64,000 bases of DNA, from NCBI GenBank assembly GCA_030765055.1, contig CM060947.1, forward strand, positions 63,838,934 through 63,902,933, in the 5' to 3' direction. Of this stretch, positions 24,262 through 35,394 are shown piece after piece. The first letter of the stretch is position 1; every line of letters starts with the position of its first letter. Source of the stretch: Mantis religiosa. Taxonomy: Eukaryota; Arthropoda; Insecta; Mantodea; Mantidae. The notes below the pieces were generated by a model. That model was not told where the DNA came from. It ran no database searches and saw only the letters and a list, made by a program, of their open reading frames with translations. The position numbers were made by a program, and so were the translations under genes.

Positions 24262-25440
24262 TTCGTTCGTCCCTTCGTTCATCCGTTTATTATTTATTTA
24301 CTTATTTACTTATTTATTTAGTCATTCATTTATTTAGTCATTCATTTATTCAGTTATTCATTTATTTAGTAATTCATTTATTTAGTCATTTAGTCTTTTA
24401 GTCTTTCGGTCTTTCGGTCTTTCGGTCTTTCGGTCTTTCAGGCTTCCGGTCTTTTAGTCTTTTAGTCTTTTAGTCCTTTAGTCCTTTAGTCCTTTAGTCC
24501 TTTAGTCCTTTAGTCCTTTAGTCCTTTAGTCCTTTAGTCCTTTGGTCCTTTAGTCCTTTAGTCCTTTAGTCCTTTAGTCCTTTAGTCCTTTAGTCCTTTA
24601 GTCCTTTAGTCCTTTAGTCTTTTAGTCTTTTAGTCTTTTAGTCTTTTAGTCTTTTAGTCTTTTAGTCTTTTAGTCTTTTAGTCTTTTAGTCTTTTAGTCT
24701 TTTAGTCTTTTAGTCTTTTAGTCTTTTAGTCTTTTAGTCTTTTAGTCTTTTAGTCTTTTAGCCTCTTAGCCTCTTAGCCTCTTAGCCTCTTAGCCTCTTA
24801 GCCTCTTAGCCTCTTAGTCGTTTAGTCGTTTAGTCGTTTAGTCTTTTAGTCTTTTAGTCTTTTAGTCTTTTAGTCCTTTAGTCCTTTAGTCCTTTAGTCC
24901 TTTAGTCCTTTAGTCCTTTAGTCCTTTAGTCCTTTAGTCTTTTAGTCCTTTAGTCTTTTAGTCTTTTAGTCTTTTAGTCTTTTAGTCTTTTAGCCTCTTA
25001 GCCTCTTAGCCTCTTAGCCTCTTAGCCTCTTAGTCCTTTAGTCCTTTAGTCCTTTAGTCCTTTAGTCTTTTAGTCTTTTAGTCTTTTAGTCCCTTAGCCT
25101 CTTAGCCTCTTAGCCTCTTAGCCTCTTAGTCCTTTAGTCCTTTAGTCCTTTAGTCCTTTAGTCCTTTAGTCCTTTAGTCCTTTAGTCCTTTAGTCCTTTA
25201 GTCTTTTAGTCTTTTAGTCTTTTAGTCTTTAGTCTTTTAGTCTTTTTGTCTTTTAGTCTTTTAGTCTTTTAGTCTTTTAGTCTTTTAGTCTTTTAGTCTT
25301 TTAGCCTCTTAGCCTCTTAGCCTCTTAGCCTCTTAGCCTCTTAGCCTCTTAGCCGTTTAGTCGTTTAGTCGTTTAGTCGTTTAGTCGTTTAGTCGTTTAG
25401 CCTCTTAGCCGTTTAGTCGTTTAGTCATTCGGTCTGTCAG
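24262..25440 (+). repeat. 8-bp minisatellite with variant blocks, ~1.1 kb
   Basis: From about 24385 the period is 8 bp, about 130 units. Units are variants of AGTCTTTT: GGTCTTTC, AGTCCTTT, AGCCTCTT and AGTCGTTT. Identical variants are grouped into homogeneous runs of 3-20 units, and the same run types recur several times. A single 7-bp slip occurs near 25222. The preceding ~120 bp are a looser tetranucleotide-like precursor (attcattt, atttagtc). Confidence 0.97.
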
Positions 25441-26167
25441 TCATTTATTTAAAGACTGGGTGACTGGGAGTGAAATATGCTCATATTCTTATCAAAAACT
25501 TCTCACCGTATTTCGCAAGGCTAATCCCATGATTTGTAAAACTTTTATCAATGTCCGTTGTAGTAATGTTTTAAAAATCATCACAAGCTTCCTGAATATG
25601 CCAAAGTTGTGATTTTGAATTAGGCTATAAGTTATATACAACGCATTTAGACACCTGGAACAGTGCAACCTACATGGATCTTTGTAGTTACCATCCTTTA
25701 GAAGGCAGGGATGAAGGAAGGTTATCATGGATATGAGCACACAACACCGCATCTTCATGGTTGAATCCTACTTTTGTACCAGCATTAAAATTGGTGCGAT
25801 ATATAAATATAATTTAAACCGCTGCATAGAGGAGTTTATGCAACGCTATCCGGCATTCAGACAAGTCCGTCGGAGTATAATATTGACAAAAGTGTCCAGG
25901 TACCGTCAAATTGACGTAATTTTTTTGCAATATAAACCTGTTAGGTTTTATCAGTATAGGATGTAAATGTTTTGTCACTCTCTTGCTTAATTTAAGTGTC
26001 TTTTAAAGTTGGTATACTTATGTCTTTTAAAACCAATAGGTGCATCAAATATTTCGAAGATATAGGATCAGTTACTCACAAAAAGAGAGACACTGGATGC
26101 TATAAAGTGACTGGTTCCACTCTAGAAGTAATAAATGAAATAAATATTATATATAATCTGTTTCTAT

Positions 26168-26420
26168 CCTGCCTCCGTGGTGTGATTTGGCTTTTCCGCC
26201 TCATACTCAAGAGGCGGCGAGTTCGAATCTCGCTAAAGATGAGTTAAATGGATAAGGCCTTTCCAGGGTTTTCCCTTATCCTGCGAAGACGACTGTTGGG
26301 TAACTCTGAGCTCTAGAGACCTGGACTCATTTCAGTATCATATCACCCTTTTCACTCATTAGTTTACTCATTCATTCATTCATTCATACATATTTATTTA
26401 TTCATCGTTCGATATGACTT
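26168..26420 (+). mobile_element. tRNA-derived SINE, family 1, inside repeat copy B
   Basis: 'cctccgtggtgtgatttggc' head, 'gaggcggcgagttcgaatct' (B box), 'ccagggttttcccttatcct' and 'ggactcatttcagtatcata'. It is orthologous to the SINE at 2634-2860 within copy A. The 3' side runs into a short ATTC repeat (26355-26400). Confidence 0.72.
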
Positions 26421-26616
26421 GCACTATTGAAGGGACGAAAAGAAATCTCTTTCTTTACTAAAATGTTTGAAAACTAATACTGTTTTTAATTTGGCATTCC
26501 TTTATTAAGCTATATTACCTAAGCTATATATCCGCACAGAGGATCACCAAATTGCAAGATATCCACTCACTTTCTTCTCGGGCAGCCAGACAGGTGAAAA
26601 GATGATTAGATATAAT

Positions 26617-26649
26617 CGTTTTGGGAGTGTACATCGCTCCCACCATCAG
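26617..26649 (-). ncRNA. Possible degenerate hammerhead ribozyme core
   Basis: On the minus strand CTGATGG (26649-26643) is followed by a 6-bp hairpin (tgggag/ctccca, arms 26642-26637 and 26627-26622, 9-nt loop) and then AAACG (26621-26617). This matches the hammerhead order CUGAUGA, stem II, GAAAC with two core differences. Penelope-like elements are known to carry hammerheads in their terminal repeats, and this lies near the element's 3' end. I could not find a convincing stem I, so it is at best decayed. Confidence 0.3.
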
Positions 26650-26804
26650 GATATTTATAAAATTTTATAACCACAAATGAAATACTGGATATAACACAAC
26701 TATAAGCAAAGACAAAACACTATCAAAATTCGCATTACTAAACAAAAGACTGTTTTCAGTAAATTAAATGCCAGGTCAGGAGATGGCGTGAGTATAGAAA
26801 ATTG

Positions 26805-27785
26805 TCAAAGAACGTAACTACTTAACTTGATTATCAAGCTGTATTCATCTTTACTTCTTAATTCGACGGATTTCCATTTTAGGGCTGGTTTCCAAAAGGA
26901 GCTGAAATGAAATCCAGTATCACGATTAAGCGTGCTCCTTTCAGAGGAAATGGCCAAAGCCTCCTTAATTCTCCGCTCCCAATAACTGTTGCATACTGCC
27001 AAGATGGCCATCTCCCGAAAATTGGCTCTATGGTCGTTATCAAAACAATGCTCTGCCAGCCCAGACTTCTCAGGTTGCATTAAACGAATGCTCCGTTCAT
27101 GTTCAATTATTCTAGTAGCGATGGTCCTTCCGGTTTGTCCTATATACGGTGTTCCGCATTCACAGGGAATGCGGTAAACTGCCGGAACTTGGAAGTCCAG
27201 TTTGTCTTTCCTGGTCTCAACAGCTGCTTAATCTTCGGAGGTGGCTTGTGGATGGTCCTGATGCTGTATTTGGTTAGAATTCTGCTGATTCTTCCGGATA
27301 GATTGCCGTTAAACGGGATGCTGGCTGTAGCGGTAGGCTTATCTGACGCTTGCTGTATTACAGGTTTTCCTTTTCCAGCTTTGGTGATCGAGACTTCAAC
27401 GTTAAATTCCGAGTAGCCGTTTTGAAGGAAAGTGAGACCCAGGTGCTTTAATTCTTGTTTTAAGTGGCTGGGATCAGAGATAGACAAAGGTCTGTGGGAC
27501 AGTGTATTGAGAACTCCCAGTCGTTAAGACTTATGATGGAAACTATGAGCGTTCAGATAGAGATCGGTGTGTGTAGGCTTGCGACATACAGCATGTCCAG
27601 TGTACCGTTGCTGTTTTTTGAAACAAGAATGTCCAGAAATGGAAGAGATCCATCCTTCTCCACTCCCATGGAAAACTGTATTTGTGGTCGATGGCTGTTG
27701 AGATGCTCAAGAAAGCTAAGCAAAGTGTCTGATCCATGTGGCCAAATTAAAAAAGTGTAATGAGATGGTTTAATTGGAGCTGTGG
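26805..27785 (-). pseudogene. Penelope-like RT (C-terminal part) plus GIY-YIG endonuclease, broken
   Basis: Minus-strand reading starts near 27785 with TAPIKPSHYTFLIWPHGSDT, corresponding to the region around the polymerase active site. In relatives this passage contains YVDDT before the FxIWPHG motif. Here the tyrosine is followed directly by TF, so the catalytic Val-Asp-Asp appears to be lost as a 9-bp in-frame gap. Next come FLEHLNSHRPQIQFSMGVEK and DGSLPFLDILVSK (thumb region), then a broken stretch, then DKPTATASIPFNGNLSGRIS and KIKQLLRP. After a one-base shift near 27205 the GIY-YIG domain reads VYRIPCECGTPYIGQTGR, IIEHERSIRLMQPEKSGLAEH and later NRDTGFHFSSFWKP. The frame ends at 26805. 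Two further interruptions occur near 27500-27560. Confidence 0.82.
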
Positions 27786-28167
27786 CAAGTATTTCATCTT
27801 TTCACTTAGCTGGCTGCCCGAGAAGAAAGTAAGCGCATTCGTCGCCAGGGAACTTCAGGTATTATTTTGCAAGATATTGTTTCATTTATCCGTCATTTAT
27901 AGTATTCGATTCAAATTGATTAAAACAAACTACAACAGTGATCGTATCTACGCAAAATGTGAAATTACGCACCTTTATATTACGCGGGCAGAACCCACCT
28001 CTCAAATAGTACATTTACTCGCCGGTAGAGGGAGGCCTCAAAGCTGCTGCCAGCACATCAAATTCTATCGCAAGCCGCTAGGGGAATTGTATTTAACCTC
28101 GCTCCTTCAGTGATGCTATTGATGTCGTCCAATTTTGTGCGGTAAAAGCACAGTTAAAAATGAACAC

Positions 28168-29194
28168 CGTGTATAGGGGGAAAATGTTGGAAAAGGAAAT
28201 AGTGGCGGAAAGGTGAGAAAACTTTCTAGCATTCACCTACCCATCACAGAGAACCATGAGATATTGCATGGTGAGATTGAAAGGACGGCGAAATTTCGAG
28301 CCCAAATCTTAAAATTGCAAGGTTAACTCGCTCGATTTGCATTAGGTTACTACATTAACTACTGTCCAGCAGATGTTCGTTCCTGTTCAGGGTTTAACGT
28401 ATTGTTAAACTCATTTTAGTGCAACATAATCTAAAATAACCATAACAAGAAATAAAATTGCAGCTAACATACTCAAAACTATTATCAACTATTACGTGAA
28501 GCAACATTATTCCCAAAAAGCGAAATTTAAAGAGAAAAACGAAATGATTGGTGCGAGTTCCGCACTCTGCACTAGAATCCCCTGGTGTTATCGTTAACCC
28601 TAGCATTCGAATCTAAATCTCACCCCACTTCAACAAGATGAATTAGATGTTATCGTGTAATAATGGTTCCTAACAGATTTCTGGGAACACGTTCTCCAAT
28701 AAGGAATCGGATTAAGGTGAGATGTATCTATTGAAATCTGCACGCAATTCTGGCATATCTCAGCGATGTCACGATTGCCCTGAGTGGTAGTATCCCTGTA
28801 TATATTAGATACGGTTTCTCTACAGGAGGTATGGTACTACACAGTCTACTAGTGGTGGCGCTGTGGCCATTGGCATTGGCCGATCTGAGGTCACGGGTTC
28901 GGGACCGTCATAGTTCCCACTTGTCACTTATGCTAAGGCAGAACAGTTTATTTTCATGCCATGATTCTATTTTCATCATTTTTCTTAAACATTTCCTTTT
29001 CCCTTAAGATCCGATTTAAGTCTTTGGTGTATGGTGGTGTGCACTGATAATTGCGCAGCGGGTTCTGGTACCAGGATGAACTCCCAGTGCTTGTTAGGTT
29101 ATTCCGCGCGCCTCTTGAGTCCTCTGCGCTTCATTCACTTCATTTCCTTCCTTCTGTGGGATGTTAGCCCCAATAGATCTATGTGCAGTGGTAT
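28168..29194. other. No recognisable gene; one possible tRNA-like scrap
   Basis: Mostly A+T-rich. At about 28855-28915, 'gtggcgctgtggccattggc' followed by 'cacgggttcgggaccgtc' resembles a decayed tRNA-like SINE head, but no body or TSD was found. Confidence 0.35.
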
Positions 29195-29335
29195 ACGGGA
29201 TGGATCAGAGGGTTTCGTCTGTGGCTCGCTTTAGGGAGGCCGGGCTCGATTTCCGTGGTCAGCCTACCTGACCTGTGGTATTTTTCGGGGCGTTTTCCAG
29301 GTGGGTGCTGGATAGATTAATTACTATAAGCACAT
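29195..29335 (+). mobile_element. tRNA-derived SINE, family 4, fragment
   Basis: 'agggtttcgtctgtggctcg' then 'aggccgggctcgatttccgt' (B-box region) then 'ggtcagcctacctgacctg' and 'tttttcggggcgttttcc'. This is colinear with the head and upper body of the 648-bp minus-strand SINE at 40319-40966. The rest of the body is missing. Confidence 0.65.
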
Positions 29336-29413
29336 GATGATTTGACCGCTCGGGCTCCAAGTCCTCATTCGGTAGGTTTCGTGTAACTCCGTAAACACAG
29401 ATAAGGTGAAATA

Positions 29414-31415
29414 TGAGGGTTGCCCAATAAATAATGCCCCACAATTTATTTTGCAATGAAAAACATTTTTAAGAAAACTTCAATTTTGTTGGTGACTTAC
29501 TTGAAGTTTAGAGCGCGTGGGTGCAAAAATCGCTTCCGACAATAAGCGAACTGTTGGATTGTTTTAAAATCAGATCTGTAAGTGATATCCGTCTTAAACA
29601 GCGTGCTGTGATTGAATTTCCCGTGACACAGAAAGAAACTGTAGGGCAATATTCATAAACGTTTATTGCAGTCGATAAGAGTACCGTTGTTCACCGGACA
29701 CAGAGGGTGAATACATGACATGGCGGTGCTGCAAAGCTTCAAGAATTTTCACGAACGGGAAAGCATCCTATGACTGTCACAGACATTTCAAAACAGCTCC
29801 TTCAGGCGGAAAAGTCATGATTACAGTGTTTTGGGATTTTGAGGGCATAATTCTCATTAATGAGATTCATATAGTTACGTTAAAACATTGGACAAACTTA
29901 AGCAACGTTTCCGGCGACTGCAGCGACCTGTCAACCTAGGGGATTTTTTTTTGGGGGGGGGGAACGTGTATAAAGGTATAGGAAAAACCAACAACAGGGT
30001 AAATGGGTTATTTGGGCAGGAAGAAGGATGGGGCATGGGAGGGGTGATTCTATTTATTGGGACCTGTGGTGCTAATTTAGTTGGGACTGTTGACGCGAAT
30101 TTGATTGCCGGTACCGCCAAAGCAACCCGGCTGTTTGTGGTTAGAAACTAGGTGTGCGGAAAAAAACCCGCTCGTGGTCATCAGGTAGCAGTCATGATCT
30201 AGGGGACCCTGACTACACCTGTATACAGTGGTGATCGTTATATGCGTGATCAGATGGAGTCGTTAAGTCCTCGTGGGAACTTGATTGCGGTGATGCAGAT
30301 GGGCCAAGGCCGTCAACAGCTCATGGCCGGGGAGGGAGGCGGCGTTGCAGGTCTGATGGCGGCGGCGTCCTGCGTGTGCGGGTGTCTCGGTGTGGCAGAA
30401 ATTGCGGCGGAGGGACCCCGTGTTCCGGAGCCAGGGACATCTTCAGGTCTTAGATGCTCTGGGTGATGTGGTCCTGGTGTTCGCGAAGGGCTTCGTGTAG
30501 CTTCTTATTGGGTGCTGTATCATTGATGTATGTATCCAACAATCTTTTCAAGCTTGCCCTTGCAGTAGCTTAGTGTGTCGTTGGGTGGGTTGTCGCAGAA
30601 GGAGTTGGTGATGCGGTCAATTTTGGATAGAAGAGCGGCAATCCCTTCTTCATGTTGGGCTGCGCTGTCCTGGAGCTTGGTGTAGATTGACTCTACTAGC
30701 TGTTTCTGCGGTGTAAGTCCGTCCATGAGTTGGCCTGTCTTGCATGTCCTGGAGGGCGGCGTTGGTTGTGCCGCGTTGGGCGGCAGCAGCTGCTAGGGAT
30801 TCCTCTATGTCGCCCAGGCGCTGGTTTATGTTTAGGACCTCAGAGTGGAGGTCCTGAACTTCCACCGCTGGGGGACGGTTGTTGACGGCGGTGACAGTGG
30901 TCGTTAGAGCTCCTCGAGTCTGCATAGCTTGATGCGGGTTCGGTGAATCTCCTCTCGTAGACAACCAAGAGCTTGCTGCCAATCGGCGGGCTCACTGGTG
31001 GTTGTGTTCCGAGGTTTTGGTCCACTGGTGTTCCGGCGTGGGTAAAGTGGGCACTGCACCTGTCCAGTAAAATGGCATAGACCATTACAGGTGGCGCAGT
31101 ACCTGCGTCGGCGCCTGAGTTCGTGTGCCTGACAGACTGCTGTGGCATTAGGAGCGGCACCAGGGGGAGTTTTCATTCAGTATGACAACGCTCGTCCCCA
31201 CACAAGTTTGAGGACTTCTGCCCATATCTCAAACGGGGCTGGACAGTGTTATCCCGTCCACCATATAGTTCTGATTTGGCTCCCTTAGATTCCCACTAGT
31301 GTGGGCTACTGAATGTTATTCGTGTAAGGCATTTCGAACATGGCGATGTGGTGATTCACCCAGAGAGAGCCTGGGTCCGCAGGCAGTAAAGATTTTTACT
31401 GACAGCGAGTACATG
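29414..31415 (+). mobile_element. Second mariner family, internally deleted, 3'-truncated and split by a retroposon
   Basis: The left end 'tgagggttgcccaataaata' follows TA at 29412-29413. Broken frames give SDIRLKQRAVIEF, the start of a mariner helix-turn-helix, then PMTVTDISKQLLQA, then jump to GGKVMITVFWDFEGIILINE from the central catalytic domain, so the first catalytic Asp region is deleted. After KLKQRFRRLQRPVN the element is interrupted at about 29937. It resumes at about 31178 with QYDNARPHTSLRTSAHIS (second Asp), KRGWTVLSRPPYSSDLAPLD (third Asp kept) and VVIHPERAWVRRQ. The right terminal repeat is not seen. This is a different family from the three at 3.1, 4.3 and 18.1 kb. Confidence 0.8.
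29937..31177 (-). mobile_element. GC-rich retroposon inserted in mariner, with ORF1/gag-like protein
   Basis: About 1.24 kb with sharply higher G+C than the mariner on both sides. On the minus strand it ends at 29943-29960 in a C-run followed by nine A's, consistent with a retroposed 3' tail. Overlapping minus frames at 30520-31176 are open. One starts MKTPPGAAPNATAV and contains RYCATCNGLCHFTGQVQCPL, a C-x2-C-x4-H-x6-C cluster resembling a zinc knuckle. The next frame has a heptad-like stretch, EVQDLHSEVLNINQRLGDIE. That is the general layout of a retroelement ORF1 or gag protein. No clear TSD was found. Class unknown. Confidence 0.55.
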
Positions 31416-31547
31416 CCCTCGTCTCTTACATTCTCCGCATTTCCCTCCTCTCAATTTCATCTCCGTTATCATTACGCATCCTCTCTCATCTGGTTGACAC
31501 TTGAGGGTGGAAGAGTTGGCGGGTGCTTCGGCTGTGCCAGGCAGGAA

Positions 31548-31998
31548 AATATTGTGGCTTTATGGGTTCGTAGAATTAAAAGTCCAATTTGCAGAAGTTA
31601 AAAATCGTTCTTTATTTGCGTAGAAATACACTGTTCACTTCTCACGTAACAACATTACGTCACAGACACACAGTCTACTAAGGTTGATGACAATAACAAA
31701 CAGCGTTCTGATCAGCTAACACTCTTGTTATACAGCTCTACCATTCGACTGATGTGTCACAATCTCTTAAATACCTCTCTGATAATTTCTAGATTATTCG
31801 AAAATAAACCAGAAATCGAATAACCTCTATCAGTCCAGAAGTAAATAGAAATTTCCATTTATCTCAGTTTGTTTGTTTCGGTAGAACTTTATCTGCATGT
31901 TATCTTTGTCTGCCGGCTCTTGGTTTTCACACTGCCCGCCTATCAGTTCCTTTTATGTATACAAGCTGCGCGATCGTAGATACCGGCTGCTGAAACCA
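31548..31998 (-). repeat. LTR-like dispersed repeat, copy 1
   Basis: Aligns with 44603-45097: 'gggttcgtagaattaaaa', 'gttctttatttgcgtagaaa', 'ctcacgtaacaacat', 'aggttgatgacaataa', 'gtgtcacaatctctta' and 'cgatcgtagataccggct'. On the minus strand there is an AATAAA signal about 60 bp before an end resembling AAAGCCACAATA, as in a solo LTR. Borders are uncertain. Confidence 0.5.
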
Positions 31999-33380
31999 TA
32001 TCCGATTTAGAGTAGGGAGAATGTCCGTTGTCTGGCCTACTGGGGGAGGCTTCCATGTATGGACCCTGCCCTCTGCACTGTTGTGGCTCGTTGGGACTGC
32101 CGTTCTCTTCTCCTGTCGCCTTATCCTTCTTCCCGGGGATGCCCTACTTGAGAGCATAGGTACAGTAGATCAAGACTAGTCGCAGTGCCGAATCCCCTCT
32201 GTAGTAATCCTAATTCCAATCCTAATCTTAAAATATTCATTGAGTATTCCTATTCAGTCTGATTCTTGTTGGTATCTTCCATTTTGTCTTAGTATTGCGT
32301 CCACATATAGATGAGATTACAAACTGCACTCTTATCTTAAAGCGCTAGAGAATTAATATTAGCAAGTGTACAGAGAGTATGTACACACAAGGTGGACCTG
32401 ACACTTAGTTTGATATTTTTCCTTCGACAGTGCATGGTTTCACCCCACTTTAAACATTCTGCACTAGCTCTGCTGTGCAGAAACATCTAGTGTAAATATT
32501 TAAACTGTAGTGTGTGTTAGGGGATGACATGACCACGTGAAGCGTGTATGTTACCCTCTCTCCCCTGCCCTTCACAGCAACTGCTGCAGTTTGACGCGGA
32601 AGTATTGATGCGGATCATCCGGTCTTTGTATTATTGTTGGGATTAGGAATAAAATACGCCAGAACCAGTCGGCAGAGGGAAAGGTTTCCTCTGTACGGGA
32701 TCCAGCCTTATCCGCTTGGACTTTGATACCTAATTAAGGCATGGTTTGCTTCGCTGAACTATGTCATTAACAGACACGCCGGTGCATGCCTCTGGCACTC
32801 TGCTTGTAACCACGGGTTCGAATTCTGCGGACGATTTTCGTGATTTGAACCCGCTTGCTCGAGGTGGGTGCATCGGTGCATTTACTTCTGTAGACATCTA
32901 TCAATAAATGCTATCCTTTTATTTCCTCTGATACCTGTCTAGATTATGAAAGAAATAGTTCTACAACAATTCAATGTGGAGATTTAATCGAAAATGCCGA
33001 TATTTTGAAAGCTACTAAATAAAAAAAAATATATATTTTAGAAAAATATTCGACAGCAAGAGAGAGAGAGAGGGGGGGAAAGAGGAAGGAAACGTAAACA
33101 CAAAAACGGTAATTCGAACGAATATCAAACCGTGTATTATTTAATATCATTCTAAGATGCAAACGAATTGTTTGAAGAAAATTTCCCACCACAAACTCCA
33201 ACTTCTATGAAGACTTTTTAAATATTTTTACATTCTTTTTTTATCTTTTTTTTTTAAATATATAGATATATAGATATATATATTTTTCTCTTTTCCTTAT
33301 TTAACCGAGTTTTCATTATTTCCGTTTATTGTCTTATCTATTTTCCTAATTTCACAAATATTCACTATACACATAAACAC
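31999..33380. other. No recognisable gene; tRNA-like scrap near 32.8 kb
   Basis: At 32770-32830 'cgccggtgcatgcctctggc' and 'ccacgggttcgaattctg' look like a decayed tRNA-like SINE head. A short GA-rich tract lies at 33059-33080 and an AT-repeat at 33255-33285. Otherwise featureless. Confidence 0.35.
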
Positions 33381-33382
33381 CC

Positions 33383-33475
33383 ATGCCCAAGGCGGGACTC
33401 GAACCCGCGACCCTCTACGCGGCGGAACACTACAGACCTACGCTTTAGCGACCATGTCTACGAGGGCCGGCTTCG
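33383..33475 (-). mobile_element. tRNA-like SINE head
   Basis: The minus strand has a perfect 5-bp T-arm with canonical loop (gcgggttcgagtcccgc) and a gccc/gggc acceptor-like pairing. The D and anticodon regions do not fold normally (gtcgctaaagcgtaggtctg). The following ttgggcatgggtgtttatgt resembles the transition into a SINE body. I interpret it as a tRNA-derived SINE, not a functional tRNA. Confidence 0.5.
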
Positions 33476-33479
33476 TAAA

Positions 33480-35394
33480 AGTAGCTCTATTTAATTTGAC
33501 TAAAATATAACATATGCAGTATATTTCTTAATTATTGAAAATAAATCCTACAGTGCAGAGCATATTATGCAGAGTTGCAGTTTAACAATAAATTACGTTA
33601 TTAAAATGCATTATGAGAGATTATTATAGAAGTTTCAATAAATGGACGCTACAAAGGGTGAACAACAGCAGTGTTTTTTTAATTATATGAAGTAGATAAA
33701 ATGTCAGTTTATTGTGTTCAGGTCTAGGATTAGCTTATCTTAATCTCCGAAATACAGGACACAAATCAGATGCTCCATGATTTAAAGTGATCCACTGAGG
33801 CTTAAATGATCATCTGAGACAACGATTTTAAGTGGCTAAAAATATGTAATGTAATGACATGTAATATATTTATTAACAAATAGAAACTTATCTCAAAATT
33901 TCTTAGAAAAGCACGACGTCTTTTTCATTTAGAATAAATTTTGCATTATTTTCTATACTGGAGAAACCAAAAGAGACAGACAAAAGCTGAGAGAACTTCA
34001 TAACATATATCGGGTTTGAAACAGACCATTGCTGCAAGCAGGGTTGTAAGCTGGATGAAGACTTATAATCCTAAGTCACAACTAGGAAAGTAGCTACTGG
34101 AAGGATTGGGGAAATGGTAGAGCTAATTGGTAGGGGTTGAGGACACGAGAAGGTTTATAGATAACACCTAATGTCAAACCACACTAACAAATATATTCTA
34201 TGATTCGGTAGAGTAAACCAAGGCACTCCCTCATCTTGAAGAGATCAGAATTGCAATTGAAATATTATTATATAAATTATAACATGATAAACTCTACCTT
34301 TGGTTCAGGGTTGCGTAGGTATCTGAACAAACGGCTATATGAAGGATGTAATCTACAGTTGATCGACTTCTTGTTTCGGGTTGAACACACAGCAACAGAC
34401 TTCAGACCTGCCAGACTTAATCCGTCGACTCAATAATACTAATCCAAAAGTCCTCATTTAAATAGGGATCCCACCAAAATGGCCGTTAATCGACCAGTCA
34501 GCATTTCTGATAATCTCGTGGTCGTTCAGGTGTGATTTCTACTTCCTACTTGGTCCTTCCTGCTTCTGACCTCCTAGTATTGCACCATCTTGTGCAGTTA
34601 CTGTTTACATAAGTTGTCTCAATTTTCCTGTTTTGTTGACAAAGCAGGAAGTATCCGACAATTCTATGACTCTCTCTTCATTTAGCGATGTGAACCAACT
34701 GATTCACAAAGACGTATTCAAACTTGCAATACAGGAAATGAAATGTTAAATTCCAATAATTATAATTGTTTCCAAAATTAGTTCATACCTTATACGCAAC
34801 CATATTTTTTAAATTTCTTTTATTTAATCGAAAATTTCGTAGGTATGCGTTATTATTTCATTTATTTGAGCACTACCTTCTATTACTCAAGTGCTGTTAC
34901 TGTTTCTTTCTCGGATATTTTGAGTAAGGTATATGATTTCAATAACAGCATGTAATGACTAGCTTTTAAAAATATAAGACCAATTTATTTTCCATTAAAT
35001 TCCTTTCTCGTACAGCGAAATGTAAATGAAACCATTTATACTAAATTTTCCCCTAAAACAGTTTATAAAAGATACATAAAAAAGTGGACAGAGAAATTGT
35101 GTAAATAAAATTATCATATTTTGTTACATGAAAGCATGCAAATTTCAGAGGAATACAGAATTTCAAAGGCTCTGATTTGCTATGGTTTATAATGAAAATG
35201 GGCCGTAACATAACTTGCATTGGTGAAAATTGGATTAACTGTGAAACAATTATGTTTACTCTAAACCTGCTTAATGTATTATTATCATTACTACCATCCT
35301 CATTATTACTATTCATTAATATTACATTCGGCCAATCATATCTGTAAGCAGTACACGTAGCAGTCTAGGCAGGAAACTTGGGTTTAGAAAATAC
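33480..35394. other. No recognisable gene
   Basis: A+T-rich. Several short open frames lack recognisable motifs, and I see no repeats with counterparts here. Confidence 0.4.

Larger units (their letters stand above)
26563..27866 (-). mobile_element. 5'-truncated Penelope-like retroelement with 11-bp TSD
   Basis: 1304 bp flanked by ttgcaagatat at 26552-26562 and 27867-27877. The content on the minus strand is the end of a reverse transcriptase followed by a GIY-YIG endonuclease, the domain order diagnostic of Penelope-like elements. Near both ends lies a ~40-bp inverted repeat (26566-26605 and 27794-27833, about 36 of 40 matching, core actttcttctcgggcagcca). The paralogous repeat copy A supplies the empty site. 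Confidence 0.88.
25731..28167 (+). repeat. Dispersed repeat, copy B (interrupted by a Penelope-like element)
   Basis: Colinear with 2222-4183. Copy B has the uninterrupted site where copy A carries mariner 1 ('ctctcaaatagtacatttac' at about 28001-28020). It is itself split at 26552-26562 by the Penelope-like insertion, whose counterpart in copy A (about 2970-2990, caccaaattgaaagta) is unbroken. Confidence 0.75.

Noticed and set aside
29888..30151. Apparent fusion protein starting MDKLKQRFRRLQRPVN
   Set aside because: The first part is mariner and the rest is the antisense of the inserted retroposon. The frame crosses an insertion junction by chance.
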